Source: Flavobacterium ginsengisoli (lineage in GTDB: Bacteria; Bacteroidota; Bacteroidia; Flavobacteriales; Flavobacteriaceae). Taken from it: a stretch of DNA of 64,000 nt. The stretch covers positions 4,492,501-4,556,500 of the forward strand of contig NZ_CP121110.1 in the NCBI RefSeq assembly GCF_029625315.1, written 5' to 3'. Positions 8,963 to 18,122 of this stretch are shown here, piece by piece (within the stretch, counting starts at the first letter, position 1; each line of letters starts with the position of its first letter). The notes under the pieces are model-generated. The model did not search any database. It saw nothing but the letters and a program-made list of their open reading frames with translations, and had not been told where the DNA came from. Both the position numbers and the translations under genes were made by a program.

Positions 8963-10380
8963 TTAAATACTATTTTTTATTATTCTGCCCAATTTTTCCA
9001 GATCAGAATTTACGCGTTCATTCCATTCTAAAACATAGGTTAATCTCATGCAGTTGTTGTATTGATTGTACTGCGAAAAAATTCTTCCTGGTGCAAAGAC
9101 GATTTTTTGAGCGAGAGCAGTGTTGTATAATTCTGTTGTAGAAATTCTTTCATCTAATTCTATCCATAACATAAAACCGCCTTTTGGCTGTGCTATTTTG
9201 GTGTTGTCTGGAAAATAAGATTCTACAGCACGGCTAATCTGAAGATAATTATTGTAAAGCTTATTTCTAAAAGACCTCAGATGATGATCGTAACGTCCAT
9301 GTTCTAAGAAATCTGCAATGACATCTGAATATAAAGAAGAATTGCAAACCGTTTGAACTAGTTTTTGACGTATGATTTTATCTTTAAATTTTCCGGTGCA
9401 ATCCATCCAACGCGATAACCTGGTGCAAGCGTTTTAGAAACAGATCCGATCCACAAAACCAAACCAGCTTCGTCATAAAATTTGCAAGGCTTTGGGCGTT
9501 CTGAACCAAAGTAAAGATTGCCGTAAATATCGTCTTCAATTAATGGAATATTATATTGTGTTATCAGTCGTACCAGTTCTTGCTTGTTTTCATCAGGCAT
9601 TTGAAACCCCATTGGATTATTAAAATTAGTAACAAAACAACAGGCCTTTATTTCAGGCATTACTTTTTTTAAAGCGTCGAGATCTATTCCATACAAAGGA
9701 TGGGTCGGAATTTCAACAGCTTTTAAACCTAATGCCTTAATGGCTTGAAGTATTCCAAAATAAGCAGGACTTTCTACAGCAACACTGTCTCCTGGAGATG
9801 TCACGGCCATAAGTGCATTGTACATGGCATGCATAGCGCCAGAAGTAATTACAAGATCGTCTTCGGTAATTTTTCCTTCCATAACAAGTGCCCATTTTGC
9901 AATGGCACGTCGAAGTTCTTCAGATCCTTGAACGGGTTCGTAGGTTGTGCCGGCGTCACTTCTATTTCGTACAGCATTGATGATTCCTTTGTTAAGTTTT
10001 GCAATTGGAAGAAAATTTTTTCCAGGTAATCCAAGTGCAAATTGTGTTACATCGGTTTGATTGATGGTACCGAAAACTTTATCAATAAGCTCCTCGGGCG
10101 TATTTTCTGTTTCGTGATTGTTTATACTCGCAATTGTTGGAAGTGCCGTTGTGCGTTGTGAACTTTTGCTTACATAATATCCCGTTTTTGGACGAGATTC
10201 TATAAGAGAACGGCTTTCGAGTTCTAAATATGCTTGTTTAATGGTATTAAGGCTAACATTATATAGTTTTTGCGCACTTCGTACAGAAGGCAGTTTGTCG
10301 CCAAGCATTAAAGTTTCAGTGTGAATTTGATCTTCAATGATTTTGGCAATTTTTAAATATAATGTTTCTTGATTCTTCAT
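8963..10380 (-). CDS. MocR-type GntR/aminotransferase regulator, frameshifted
   Basis: Residues 1-70 are a GntR winged helix (LPSVRSAQKLYNVSLNTIKQ, SRSLIESRPKTGYYV); the rest is a fold-type I aminotransferase with the PLP lysine in GSVSKTLAPGYRVGW. The frame breaks just after GWIAP at a CCGG site (9393-9396). One more C on the plus strand makes GWIAPGKFKDKIIRQKL and one 472-residue protein, the normal MocR length. MocR proteins use PLP as a sensing group; some (PdxR, GabR) control PLP or GABA genes, but no pdx or gab genes are next to this one. Downstream partner: GNAT. Confidence 0.87.
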
Positions 10381-10439
10381 TGTGCTTTTTCTTAAGCGTT
10401 TAAAGGTTGAGATAATGAATAAAATGTTCGGTACTTTTT

Positions 10440-10766
10440 TTAGTTGTTCAGCATTATTGAAATTGGCACTTCTTTTTTCGTTAGAAATTTTTTGATGTAT
10501 TCATTAAATGTTGCTTTATCTTCATTTGTCAAACTTCCGTTATCATAAATTTTAAATCCGATTTCATTATTTTCATCCAATACTAAACTTGCAAACGAAT
10601 TTATTTCATTGTCTTTTTCGCAGAGAAGAAAAGGCATTCCAAAAAGCATTTTATCTTCAGCTTTTTCACGCATGTTCTGAATGAAGATGTTTTGCAAAAT
10701 CTCCATATCAAATACATAAACTTCTCTAAATGTTGTCTTTTTCTGTGTTGTTGCTTTAGATTCCAT
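10440..10766 (-). CDS. Hypothetical protein
   Basis: 108 residues from the ATG at 10766 (MESKATTQ; a TTG 15 bases upstream is less likely). Charged and soluble, no signal peptide or membrane helix. Notable stretches are FREVYVFDMEILQNIFIQNM and LVLDENNEIGFKIYDNGSLT. I do not recognise a family. It ends 59 bases upstream of the MocR start on the same strand. Confidence 0.55.
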   Translation of the reverse strand: MESKATTQKKTTFREVYVFDMEILQNIFIQNMREKAEDKMLFGMPFLLCEKDNEINSFASLVLDENNEIGFKIYDNGSLTNEDKATFNEYIKKFLTKKEVPISIMLNN

Positions 10767-10887
10767 ATCTTTTTTTAGCAAAATTATTGCTATCGGGTTT
10801 ATGGGTACAGATACAGAAAAAACTTTTTTTACGGGTACAGATTAAAATTACTGTTTTTTGTTGAGAGGATGAAATAATTGTAAAAAG

Positions 10888-10916
10888 AAAGTCCCTGAAT
10901 GTTATTCAGAGACTTT
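10888..10916 (-). terminator. Hairpin terminator
   Basis: A 13-bp stem with one mismatch (10888-10900 with 10904-10916), just downstream of the small gene ending at 10944, with a T-rich tract on the minus strand. Confidence 0.65.
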
Positions 10917-10943
10917 AAATTATAAAGAAGAAAAGGAAATTAA

Positions 10944-11201
10944 TTATTGATTTTCCTTTTCTAAATCGGCAACAGAAATCTGATCTAATATATTCGTTTG
11001 ATTTGGCGAAATATAGTTTTTATTTTCGATCGTTGCTTCTTTCTTAAAAAGAAGATCTAAGGCATTATATAGTTTTAATAAAACATCACGATCTGCTTTA
11101 TCAATTTCTAAAGCAGTATTAAAGTTAAAAACATAATTATTCGAATTGCGCACTTCGACTTTTATTGTTTTTGATGTGATCTTAAATTTAACTATATCCA
11201 T
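10944..11201 (-). CDS. Small hypothetical protein
   Basis: 85 residues, MDIVKFKITSKTIKVEVRN to ISVADLEKENQ. Beta-rich N-terminal half, then a helix (DKADRDVLLKLYNALDLLF). No signal peptide, no cysteines. I do not recognise a family. Followed by a hairpin terminator at 10888-10916, so it is probably the last gene of its transcript or a single unit. Confidence 0.6.
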   Translation of the reverse strand: MDIVKFKITSKTIKVEVRNSNNYVFNFNTALEIDKADRDVLLKLYNALDLLFKKEATIENKNYISPNQTNILDQISVADLEKENQ

Positions 11202-11272
11202 ATGTTTGTAAATTACCTTTGCAAAATAACTATTTTAATGGCAGTTTTTGCGGATATTTTTTGATTTTTTAA

Positions 11273-11684
11273 TTACAAATAATTTTTATTTTCCTCTTTT
11301 AATTTTAGCAATACATCCATTGCTTTTTGCGCGTCATTTTCATCAACAAATATATGGTCGTGAAAATAGGCGACAACTACATTGCAACTTATATTGGCTT
11401 TTCCTAAAGCTTGAGAAAATGCGAGCAGTTAAACCTACTGCAGCCAAAGAAGAATGAACTTCTAAAGTAATCCAAGAAGCAACATAAGAGAAGTTAAGAT
11501 TAAGTTCTTCTGCAAAGTGTTTTTCTAGTACAACTGTGATTCCTTCTTGCTCTTTAAATAGAAATAAAATTTTAGAAAAAGGAATTAAATCTAAAGAATC
11601 TACTTTGGTGAAAACATACTTTCCGTCATTAAGAAGAGGATTAAGATTCTCTAAAATAGTGTTCAAATTTGTTTCGCCTTCCAT
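11273..11684 (-). CDS. ACT-domain protein, frameshifted
   Basis: The start MEGETNLNTILENLNPLL and VLEKHFAEELNLNF... WITLEVHSSLAAVGLTA match the small two-ACT-domain proteins of about 130 residues. The frame breaks at 11423. Removing one G from TGCGAGCA restores GLTAAFSQALGKANISCN, then a stretch containing FHDHIFVDE, and a stop at 11273-11275, for 136 residues. Such proteins bind small ligands, often amino acids; no enzyme domain is attached. A tRNA-Met gene lies upstream on the same strand. Confidence 0.82.
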
Positions 11685-11718
11685 AAAAATAGGATTGATT
11701 TTTATTTAAAAATAATAA

Positions 11719-11750
11719 AAAACCCTTAAACATTTCTGCTTAAGGGTTTT
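11719..11750. terminator. Hairpin terminator next to tRNA-Met
   Basis: An 11-bp perfect stem (11719-11729 with 11740-11750), 10-base loop, ending in T-runs on both strands. It lies just beyond the 3' end of the minus-strand tRNA gene. Confidence 0.8.
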
Positions 11751-11760
11751 ACCTTCTAAG

Positions 11761-11834
11761 TAGCGAGGACGGGAGTTGAACCCGTGACCTCAGGGTTATG
11801 AATCCTGCGCTCTAACCAACTGAGCTACCTCGCC
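11761..11834 (-). tRNA. tRNA-Met (CAU)
   Basis: 74 nt on the minus strand. The acceptor stem begins GGCGAGG and pairs with CCTCGCT, the D-loop is GCTCAGTTGGTTAGAGC, the anticodon loop is TTCATAA with CAT, and the T-arm GGGTTCAACTCCC is standard. CCA is not encoded. The D-arm and first pairs fit an elongator Met tRNA; a CAU tRNA-Ile (lysidine-modified) cannot be fully excluded by eye. Confidence 0.96.
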
Positions 11835-11935
11835 TGGACTGCTATCATGAATTCGTGATTGCGGGTGCAAAGATAGAAATAATATTAAAGCGTGCAAGCA
11901 TAAATTGAAGAAAAAAAAATATTTTTAAAAATGCA

Positions 11936-11964
11936 TTGTTTTTGGACATATATTCTTATATTTC
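11936..11964 (+). promoter_or_regulatory. Bacteroidota-type promoter for the START-like gene
   Basis: TTG (11936-11938), an 18-base spacer, and TATATTTC (11957-11964), one base off TAnnTTTG. It lies 20 bases before the ATG. Confidence 0.5.
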
Positions 11965-11984
11965 GAAAAAATTAAAAGTAGCAC

Positions 11985-12377
11985 ATGGATTCAAAAATAC
12001 GTTACGAAATCGAGTTTCCGATCAATTCTTCGCCACAATTATTGTATCAATATATATCAACGCCGTCAGGTTTACAAGAATGGTTTGCTGACAATGTTAA
12101 TTCAAGAGGTGAAATTTTTACTTTCATCTGGAATGATTCGCAGGAAAAAGCACGTTTGGCTTCAAAAAAATCTGGAGAAAAAGTAAAATTCAAATGGGTT
12201 GATGATAGCAGTAAAGATACCGAGTACTTTTTTGAACTTCATATTTTAGTTGATGAGTTGACTAAAGATGTATCGCTTATGGTAGTCGATTTTGCTGATA
12301 AAGAAGAATTAGGCGAGGCTAAACAATTGTGGGAGAACCAAATCTCAGATCTAAAACATCTTATAGGATCTGTTTAG
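11985..12377 (+). CDS. START-like (SRPBCC) domain protein
   Basis: 130 residues. The start IRYEIEFPINSSPQLLYQYIS, then TPSGLQEWFADNVNSRG and FTFIWNDSQEKARL, follows the pattern of small START/SRPBCC-like proteins (as in AHSA1-type folds), which enclose a hydrophobic ligand pocket. Single-domain cytoplasmic protein, widely conserved in Flavobacteriia, function not established. Upstream of a class IV aminotransferase gene but separated from it by a terminator hairpin. Confidence 0.78.
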   Translation: MDSKIRYEIEFPINSSPQLLYQYISTPSGLQEWFADNVNSRGEIFTFIWNDSQEKARLASKKSGEKVKFKWVDDSSKDTEYFFELHILVDELTKDVSLMVVDFADKEELGEAKQLWENQISDLKHLIGSV

Positions 12378-12397
12378 TAAAAGTCTATTTTATACCT

Positions 12398-12432
12398 TAT
12401 ATTTGCCCTGAACAAAATTCAGGGTTTTTTTT
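12398..12432 (+). promoter_or_regulatory. Promoter -7 element abutting a terminator hairpin
   Basis: TATATTTG (12398-12405) is followed at once by a hairpin CCCTGAA/TTCAGGG (12406-12412 with 12418-12424) and eight T ending directly at the ATG at 12433. The hairpin would end the START-gene transcript, while the -7 box would start a new, nearly leaderless one for the aminotransferase. Confidence 0.55.
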
Positions 12433-13269
12433 ATGATTAATTTTAACGGAAACATAGCGCAAGAAGATACAATATTAACTCAAAACCGCGCTTTTTTATA
12501 CGGAGACGGTATCTTTGAAACAGTAAAAATTATCAATGGAAAAATCTTGTTTCTTGAGGATCATTATTTTAGGCTAATGGCTTCTATGCGAGTAGTGAGA
12601 ATGATGATTCCGATGGATTTTACAATGGAATATTTTGAAGAGCAAATTCTGAACTTGGTAAAAGAACAAGGAATTGCATCTTCAGCTCGCGCAAGAATAA
12701 CAGTTTTTAGAAATGATGGTGGTTTGTATCTTCCGAAAACTAATGATATCTCATTCTTAATCAATGCAACTCCAATTGAGAGTGTTTCTTATATTATAAA
12801 TTCAAACGAATACGAAGTAGATTTGTATAAGGATTTCTATGTGACAAAACAGTTATTGTCGTCTCTTAAAACGACTAATAAAATGATTAATGTTACTGGA
12901 AGCATCTATGCGCACGAAAATGACCTTGCCAATTGCATTTTGCTAAATGACAGTAAAAATGTAGTAGAGGCGCTTCAGGGAAATATTTTCATGCTAACAG
13001 GTAAAAAGCTTATTACCCCTCCAGTTTCAGAAGGAGCTTTAAACGGAATTATGCGTAAACAAATTTTAGCGATTGCTAAAAAAATAGAAGGCATAGAAGT
13101 GCTAGAAGAAATAATTTCGCCATTTGATCTTCAAAAAGCAGACGAATTATTTCTGACTAATGTAATCATGGGAATACAGCCGATAACTAAATATCGAAAA
13201 AAAGAGTTTACAACAAATCTTGCTCATTTATTAGTGCAGAAACTAAATGAATCCATAGCTGAAAATTAA
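12433..13269 (+). CDS. Aminotransferase class IV (PabC/branched-chain-like)
   Basis: 278 residues, fold-type IV PLP enzyme. Seen: NRAFLYGDGIFETVKI near the start with the conserved GDGxFET, LKTTNKMINV where the PLP lysine is expected, and EALQGNIFMLTGKKLITPP and GALNGIMRKQILAIA as in class IV enzymes. This pattern fits aminodeoxychorismate lyase (folate pathway) or a D-/branched-chain amino acid aminotransferase; PabC-like is my leaning, unproven. Its stop overlaps the stop of the convergent yqgE-like gene by four bases. Confidence 0.85.
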   Translation: MINFNGNIAQEDTILTQNRAFLYGDGIFETVKIINGKILFLEDHYFRLMASMRVVRMMIPMDFTMEYFEEQILNLVKEQGIASSARARITVFRNDGGLYLPKTNDISFLINATPIESVSYIINSNEYEVDLYKDFYVTKQLLSSLKTTNKMINVTGSIYAHENDLANCILLNDSKNVVEALQGNIFMLTGKKLITPPVSEGALNGIMRKQILAIAKKIEGIEVLEEIISPFDLQKADELFLTNVIMGIQPITKYRKKEFTTNLAHLLVQKLNESIAEN

Positions 13270-13826
13270 TTCAGATATGGATTTTCTGGTGCGTTAGACC
13301 AAATAAGATAATCACCGCCTAGCTCAATAATCTGCTCTTTCCAAAAGTGAGTGGTAGATTTTCCGATAATTTTATTTTTATAATTATTATCAGCAATAAT
13401 CCAAGAGTTTCCTTGCATCTCATTCTCAAGCTGATTTTCTTCCCAACCGGTATAACCTAAGAAAAAACGAATATTATTTTTGCTAATAGATCCGTTGTTT
13501 ATAAGGTCTTTGGTGGACTCAAAATCGCCTCCCCAATAAATTCCATTTGAAATCTCCACACTGTTTGGAATTAACTCAGGAATATTATGGATAAAATAAA
13601 GGTTGTCTTGTTCTACAGGGCCTCCGTTATATATCTTAAAGTTAGCATCAATCTCAGGGATTAAGTCATTAATAGTGTATTTTAATGGCTTATTAATTAT
13701 AAAACCTATTGATCCTTCTTTGTTATGGTCTGCTAATAAAATTACCGATCTGTTAAAAGATAAATCTCCAATTATTGAAGGCTCGGCAATAAGCAGGTGT
13801 CCTTTTTTTAATTTTTCTGAAATCAT
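13266..13826 (-). CDS. YqgE/AlgH family protein
   Basis: 186 residues from the ATG at 13826 (MISEKLKKGHLLIAEPS; longer in-frame starts add an unlikely Phe-rich leader). LKKGHLLIAEPSI, NRSVILLADHNKEGSIGFII and YNGGPVEQDNLYFIH are hallmark stretches of the YqgE/DUF179 family, as is the closing FFLGYTGWEENQLENE. The biochemical role is unclear. Upstream on the same strand is the HU gene, with a hairpin terminator between them. Confidence 0.92.
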   Translation of the reverse strand: MISEKLKKGHLLIAEPSIIGDLSFNRSVILLADHNKEGSIGFIINKPLKYTINDLIPEIDANFKIYNGGPVEQDNLYFIHNIPELIPNSVEISNGIYWGGDFESTKDLINNGSISKNNIRFFLGYTGWEENQLENEMQGNSWIIADNNYKNKIIGKSTTHFWKEQIIELGGDYLIWSNAPENPYLN

Positions 13827-13898
13827 ACGGTTACAATTTTTATTAAATTTAATCATAAAAAAATTAAAATCACAAAAAAAATCGTTAAACCGCATAAA

Positions 13899-13922
13899 AA
13901 AACCTCCCATATGGAAGGTTTT
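13899..13922 (-). terminator. Terminator after the HU gene
   Basis: A near-perfect 24-base palindrome (AAAACCT arm, centre CCATATGG, AGGTTTT arm, one mismatched pair) 33 bases past the HU stop. Confidence 0.7.
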
Positions 13923-13954
13923 AATTATATTATAAGTTTAGAGAACTTTCTTAC

Positions 13955-14227
13955 TTAGTTCACTGCACCTTCTAATTCAGCTCCAGCTTTGAATTTTACA
14001 ACGTTTTTAGTCGCGATTTTGATAGTTTTTCCTGTTTGAGGGTTTCTACCGTCTCTAGCAGCTCTTGAAGATACTGACCATGATCCGAAACCTACTAATG
14101 AAACTCTTCCACCTTTTTTCAAAGTAGTTCCTACATTACCTAAAAAAGACTCTAAAGCTAATTTCGTCGCAGCTTTTGTAATTCCTGCATCAGCAGCGAT
14201 AGCATCGATTAATTCTGATTTGTTCAT
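13955..14227 (-). CDS. HU-family DNA-binding protein
   Basis: 90 residues, the standard HU length. MNKSELIDAIAADAGITKAA, the GRVSLVGFGSWSV saddle strand and ARDGRNPQTGKTIKI (the DNA-intercalating arm with its conserved proline, RNPQTG) identify it. It bends and compacts DNA. Single gene with its own terminator at 13899-13922. Confidence 0.96.
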   Translation of the reverse strand: MNKSELIDAIAADAGITKAATKLALESFLGNVGTTLKKGGRVSLVGFGSWSVSSRAARDGRNPQTGKTIKIATKNVVKFKAGAELEGAVN

Positions 14228-14407
14228 AATAATTAGTTATTAATTGTTGGTTAAAAAAAATTGTTAATACACAAATTTAGTAGGAAATCCGTTGCGTGCA
14301 AGTGTTTTCTTTATTTTTAGCAAAAATTGTTAATAACTTGCTTTTTTTGTTCATAAAGAATGTTGTTCATCGATAAAAAGTAGGTACAAACCCCTGTTTT
14401 ACTGACC

Positions 14408-15355
14408 TTAATACACTTTTGCAGACTCAGAAAAACTCACTCCATTTAATAATTCTGAAGCAAGCATTCTCTTTTTTCCTGGAAATTGTAGACTTAATAA
14501 CTGAATAAAGCCATCTTTTATTGCAATCTTGATTTCTTTTTTAGTGCTAATTAGCTTTCCAATCTCATAAGAGTGTGATTCTGAGGCTAATTTGGCTTCA
14601 TAAATTTTGATGTTTAATTCTTCATTTTGGTCTTTCAAAAAGCACCAAGAAGCGGGATAAGGACTTAAACCCCGAATTAAGTTGTTGATTTCTGTCCCAG
14701 ATTTGGTCCAATCAATTTTGCAGTTTTCTTTATTTAGTTTGTAAGCCGTTTTAATATCGTCATTATCTTCTTGAATTGTTGTGGTAACATTTCTGTTTTC
14801 AATAACCTTTAAAGTATCAATTACAGTTGTGCTTCCTAATTCCATTAAACGATCATGCAATTGTCCTGCCGTTTCTTCTGGTTCAATATTGATTTCGGAA
14901 TTTAAAATCATTGCACCAGTATCAATTTTATCATCTATAAAAAAAGTAGTAACTCCAGTTTTAGTTTCACCGTTAATAATTGCCCAGTTAATTGGAGCGG
15001 CTCCACGATAATTTGGAAGCAATGAAGCATGAAGATTAAAAGTTCCTAAGCTTGGCATTTCCCAAACCACTTTTGGTAGCATTCTAAAAGCAACTACGAT
15101 TTGTAAATTAGCATTTAACGCTTTTAATTCTGCTAAGAAACTTTCATCTTTTAAATTGGTTGGCTGTAATAAAGTAAGATTGTTTGCAAGCGCATATTCT
15201 TTTACTGCAGAATATTTTATTTTTTGTCCGCGACCTGCTGGTTTATCTGCAGCAGTAATTACGCCCACGACTTCGTAGTTATTTTTGATAATGGTATCCA
15301 AAATGCCAACAGCAAATTCTGGCGTTCCCATAAATATAATTCTCAATTTCTCCAT
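14408..15355 (-). CDS. fmt: Methionyl-tRNA formyltransferase
   Basis: 315 residues. The N-terminal formyltransferase domain has IIFMGTPEFAVGIL, and the active site NLHASLLPNYRGAAPINWAI carries the Asn-His pair and the SLLPxYRGAAP motif. DTGAMI supplies the usual aspartate, and a C-terminal OB-like domain follows (ILSPYPASW variant GLSPYPASWCFL). It formylates initiator Met-tRNA with 10-formyl-THF. Its ATG shares one base with the recQ stop (TAATG), so translation is coupled. Confidence 0.96.
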   Translation of the reverse strand: MEKLRIIFMGTPEFAVGILDTIIKNNYEVVGVITAADKPAGRGQKIKYSAVKEYALANNLTLLQPTNLKDESFLAELKALNANLQIVVAFRMLPKVVWEMPSLGTFNLHASLLPNYRGAAPINWAIINGETKTGVTTFFIDDKIDTGAMILNSEINIEPEETAGQLHDRLMELGSTTVIDTLKVIENRNVTTTIQEDNDDIKTAYKLNKENCKIDWTKSGTEINNLIRGLSPYPASWCFLKDQNEELNIKIYEAKLASESHSYEIGKLISTKKEIKIAIKDGFIQLLSLQFPGKKRMLASELLNGVSFSESAKVY

Positions 15356-17249
15356 TATGATTTTAAAGTGTATTTATTATTCGCTTGTATAATGATATGA
15401 TTATTTTCGAGTAATTCCTGAAGAACCGATAGAATATCTTTGCTATTCATTTTTATCTGGTTTTCAATTTCTCTCGAAGTCAGCGAAGCGTTTTTCAATA
15501 GAGATAAAATCCTATCTGCAATCGAATCGGCTTCGGTAATTTTTCCTTTTAGTGTAATGCAGTACGAACAAATGCCGCAATTTTCTCTGGTTTCTTCTCC
15601 AAAATAGTTTAAAACCAATCTGTTTTTGCAGGTTTTATTGTCTTTTATATAATGTAAAACAGACAAAAGCTGTTCTTTTTTAACTTCATTTTGTTTTTCT
15701 AAATACTTTGAAACCCTATTTATAGTAAGGTCGTCTTCACGGACTTCATTAAATAAAATGGTAGCGTCGTTGTTTTTAGATTTGTATTCTATAATTTCTT
15801 TTTCTTTCAGTTTTTCTAAAACCGCAATAATTTGTTCTTCAGACCGATTTGATTTTTTTGCAATTAATCCTAAATTCAAATTAGCTTTTACATCGTAAAT
15901 GCCTGGATAAGTTCTTAAAATTGCCAAAATAATTTCTTCATCATTCGGATTCAAGCTCATATATCGAATCACTTCTTTAGACTCAATCAAAAATTGTACG
16001 CTAATTTTTTCTGAAAATTCCTGAGACATTGTAATAATTCCTTGCTGGCTCAAAAACTGCAAAGCATTGTATGTTTTGAGAGTAGGGAATTCGTATTTAT
16101 TGCAAAAATGATTCAATTTGAACGAGAAAGTTTCGTCTAAACCTTCTCCGTATGCAATCTGAAAATAATTGCAGAGTTTGATGTACATCGTTTTTAAAAA
16201 CTTCTTATCAGGAAGAATATTTATAAACTGCTGTTCGGTCTGGATCATGTCTGAATTATTGTAAAGCAAGACCGAAAAAGCTTTTTCGCCATTTCGTCCA
16301 GCCCTGCCAGACTCTTGATAATAATTTTCTATATTTTCTGGAAGCTGTGTATGAATAACAGTTTTAACATTGTCTTTGTCAATTCCCATTCCAAAAGCAT
16401 TTGTTGCCACAATAACCTGAGCTTGTTGTGACATCCATAATTGCATGTTTTTGTCTTTTTCTTTAGCCGAAAGACCACCGTGATAATAAGTCGAAGTGAA
16501 TCCTAAAGATTGCAATTGAGAAGACATGTTTAAACACGCTTTACGATTTCGTACATATATAATAGAAGGCTGCGGATTTTTTTAAGAATTTGTTCAGTTC
16601 TATAAAGTTTATCTTCAACTTCAAAAACCATATAAGCAATGTTTTTTCGCTCAAACGATTGTTGAAAATGTCTTGGATTTTTTAATTCTAATTGTGTTCT
16701 GATATCTTCAATAACTCTCGGAGTTGCCGTTGCTGTTAAAGCCAAAAAAGGAATTTTCGGAAAGTGTTTTTTAAGTTCTGAAATTTTAAGATAAGCAGGT
16801 CTAAAATCATGACCCCATTGCGAAACACAGTGCGCTTCGTCAATAGCAATTAAATTTATGGGTAAATTTTTAATACGCTCCAAAATCCAGTCCGATTGTA
16901 ATCTTTCTGGAGATAGATATAAGAATTTGTAATTTCCGTATTGGCAATTGTCTAGAAGATCGATCAATTCTTCGGTATGAATTCCGCCTGTAAGAGCAAT
17001 TGCTTTAATGTCTCTTTTTTGCAGATTAGCAACCTGATCTTTCATTAAAGCAATTAAAGGAGAAATAACAAGACAGATTCCTTCCTGCATCATGGCGGGA
17101 ACCTGAAAACAAATCGATTTTCCGCCGCCCGTAGGAAGTACGGCAAAAGTATCCTGTCCTTCAAGAACAGAGTCAATAATTTCTTTTTGCAACGGTCTAA
17201 AACTGTCGTGTTTCCAGTATTTTAGAAGAATATCCTGCGCTCCGAGCAT
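15355..17249 (-). CDS. recQ: ATP-dependent DNA helicase RecQ, frameshifted
   Basis: Walker A LPTGGGKSICFQ, DEAH box AIDEAHCVSQWGHDFRP, and motif VI region QESGRAGRNGE give a RecQ superfamily 2 helicase. The zinc cysteines follow (CKNRLVLNYFGEETRENCG, CSYC). The frame breaks in a run of seven A (16577-16583 on the complement); eight A give ILKKNPQPSIIYVRNRK and one 631-residue protein. There is no HRDC domain, as in many Bacteroidota short RecQ proteins; the C-terminal part is a winged-helix RQC region. It unwinds DNA 3'-5' in repair. Followed by fmt with a one-base overlap. Confidence 0.93.
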
Positions 17250-17315
17250 TGCTTTAGTTTTAAAGTTAAAAATTTAGAAAAACAGTTTCTAGTTTTACAA
17301 CTTTAAACCATACCG

Positions 17316-17849
17316 CTAAATTTTGTCTAAGATATAAAGAATTCTGTTTTCAACCGTATCTTTAGGAACTTCAATCAGTTCGTAACCGTATTTTTTATAG
17401 GTTTCAATAAGATGATCTTGAATTTTTACTGCCTGATCAAAATTTTCATAACGTTCAGAATCACTTTGGTAAATCTCTTCCCAAGGCGGTAAAATAAAGG
17501 TTTTAGAATATTTGAAATCTTCGCAAGCTTTTGTAAAGTGCTCCGGATATTCATCGCCAATATAATCCATATAAGCTACAACATCTGGAATTCCTCTATC
17601 AATAAAAACTACATTATCAGGTTCTTCAAGAGCATTTTTATATTGTTCAATACGACCTTCCAATAACATTTCGCTAAACAAAAGAGGTTGTTCTAGAAAC
17701 AACTGTTCAATGCCTTGTTCTTGCGCTTTCATGGTAACCTGTCTAGAGATTTCAGGATAGCGACAAAAGCCACGAGCTACCAATTCGTTAATAAGTGTTG
17801 ATTTTCCAGTACCAGGTCCGCCAAGCAAGACTATAATTTCTTTTTGCAC
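17316..17849 (-). CDS. P-loop AAA-type ATPase/kinase-like protein
   Basis: 177 residues from a GTG at 17849. A longer TTG start at 17870 would overlap the likely -7 box (17868-17875), so GTG is preferred. The Walker A motif GGPGTGKSTLI is at about residues 9-19, and VVFIDRGIPDVVAYMDYIG has a kinase-like acidic DR motif. The pattern fits the small ATPases that resemble nicotinamide riboside or thymidylate-type kinases; the substrate is unknown. Preceded by the structured element at 17945-18090 and followed by recQ 66 bases on. Confidence 0.78.
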   Translation of the reverse strand: MQKEIIVLLGGPGTGKSTLINELVARGFCRYPEISRQVTMKAQEQGIEQLFLEQPLLFSEMLLEGRIEQYKNALEEPDNVVFIDRGIPDVVAYMDYIGDEYPEHFTKACEDFKYSKTFILPPWEEIYQSDSERYENFDQAVKIQDHLIETYKKYGYELIEVPKDTVENRILYILDKI

Positions 17850-17867
17850 TATTCTAAAAATAAAGCG

Positions 17868-17875
17868 CAAATTTA
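17868..17875 (-). promoter_or_regulatory. Promoter -7 box for the P-loop ATPase
   Basis: TAAATTTG on the minus strand, ending 19 bases upstream of the GTG start. No clear -33 TTG at the right distance. Confidence 0.4.
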
Positions 17876-17944
17876 CCTAAACTTATTTATAATTAAAAAG
17901 AATATTTGCTTGAAGCGAAAGATTTAGCATTTTTAGCAGTCATG

Positions 17945-18090
17945 GGTTCCTGCTGTCCGCTGCAATCTTTTGCTTTTTAAAGGAAAAAGCAAAAGGATTT
18001 CCGCTTCCATCAGGGCTAAAAAGGAGAGATGGTTTTATTTTTGGAATTATTTTTTTTGCAAACACTATCTCCTGCCAGATTTTCACAACT
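17945..18090 (-). ncRNA. Structured RNA-like intergenic element (possibly flavo-1 class)
   Basis: On the minus strand: AGCCCTGATGGAAGCGG, an AATCC/GATT step, a 12-bp perfect stem (17984-17995 with 17967-17978, loop CCTTT), then GCAGCGGACAGCAGGAACC; CCTG pairs with CAGG around the hairpin. An outer AGGAGA/TCTCCT pairing lies at about 18020-18072. I recall this AGCCCTGAT...GCAGCGGA...AGCAGGAA arrangement as recurrent in Flavobacteriaceae genomes. Assignment to the flavo-1 RNA family is a guess that a covariance search must settle. No reading frame explains it. Confidence 0.5.
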
Positions 18091-18122
18091 TTGAAGGAAT
18101 TGAAATTTTAAAGAAGGAAATA

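Noticed and set aside
13827..13910. N-terminal extension of the YqgE protein
   Set aside because: A Phe/Asn-rich leader without homology; the family begins at MISEKLKKGHLL.
15355..17249. Two separate helicase-related genes instead of one recQ
   Set aside because: The halves are adjacent, in order and complementary, and one added A in a run of seven joins them exactly into a normal RecQ.
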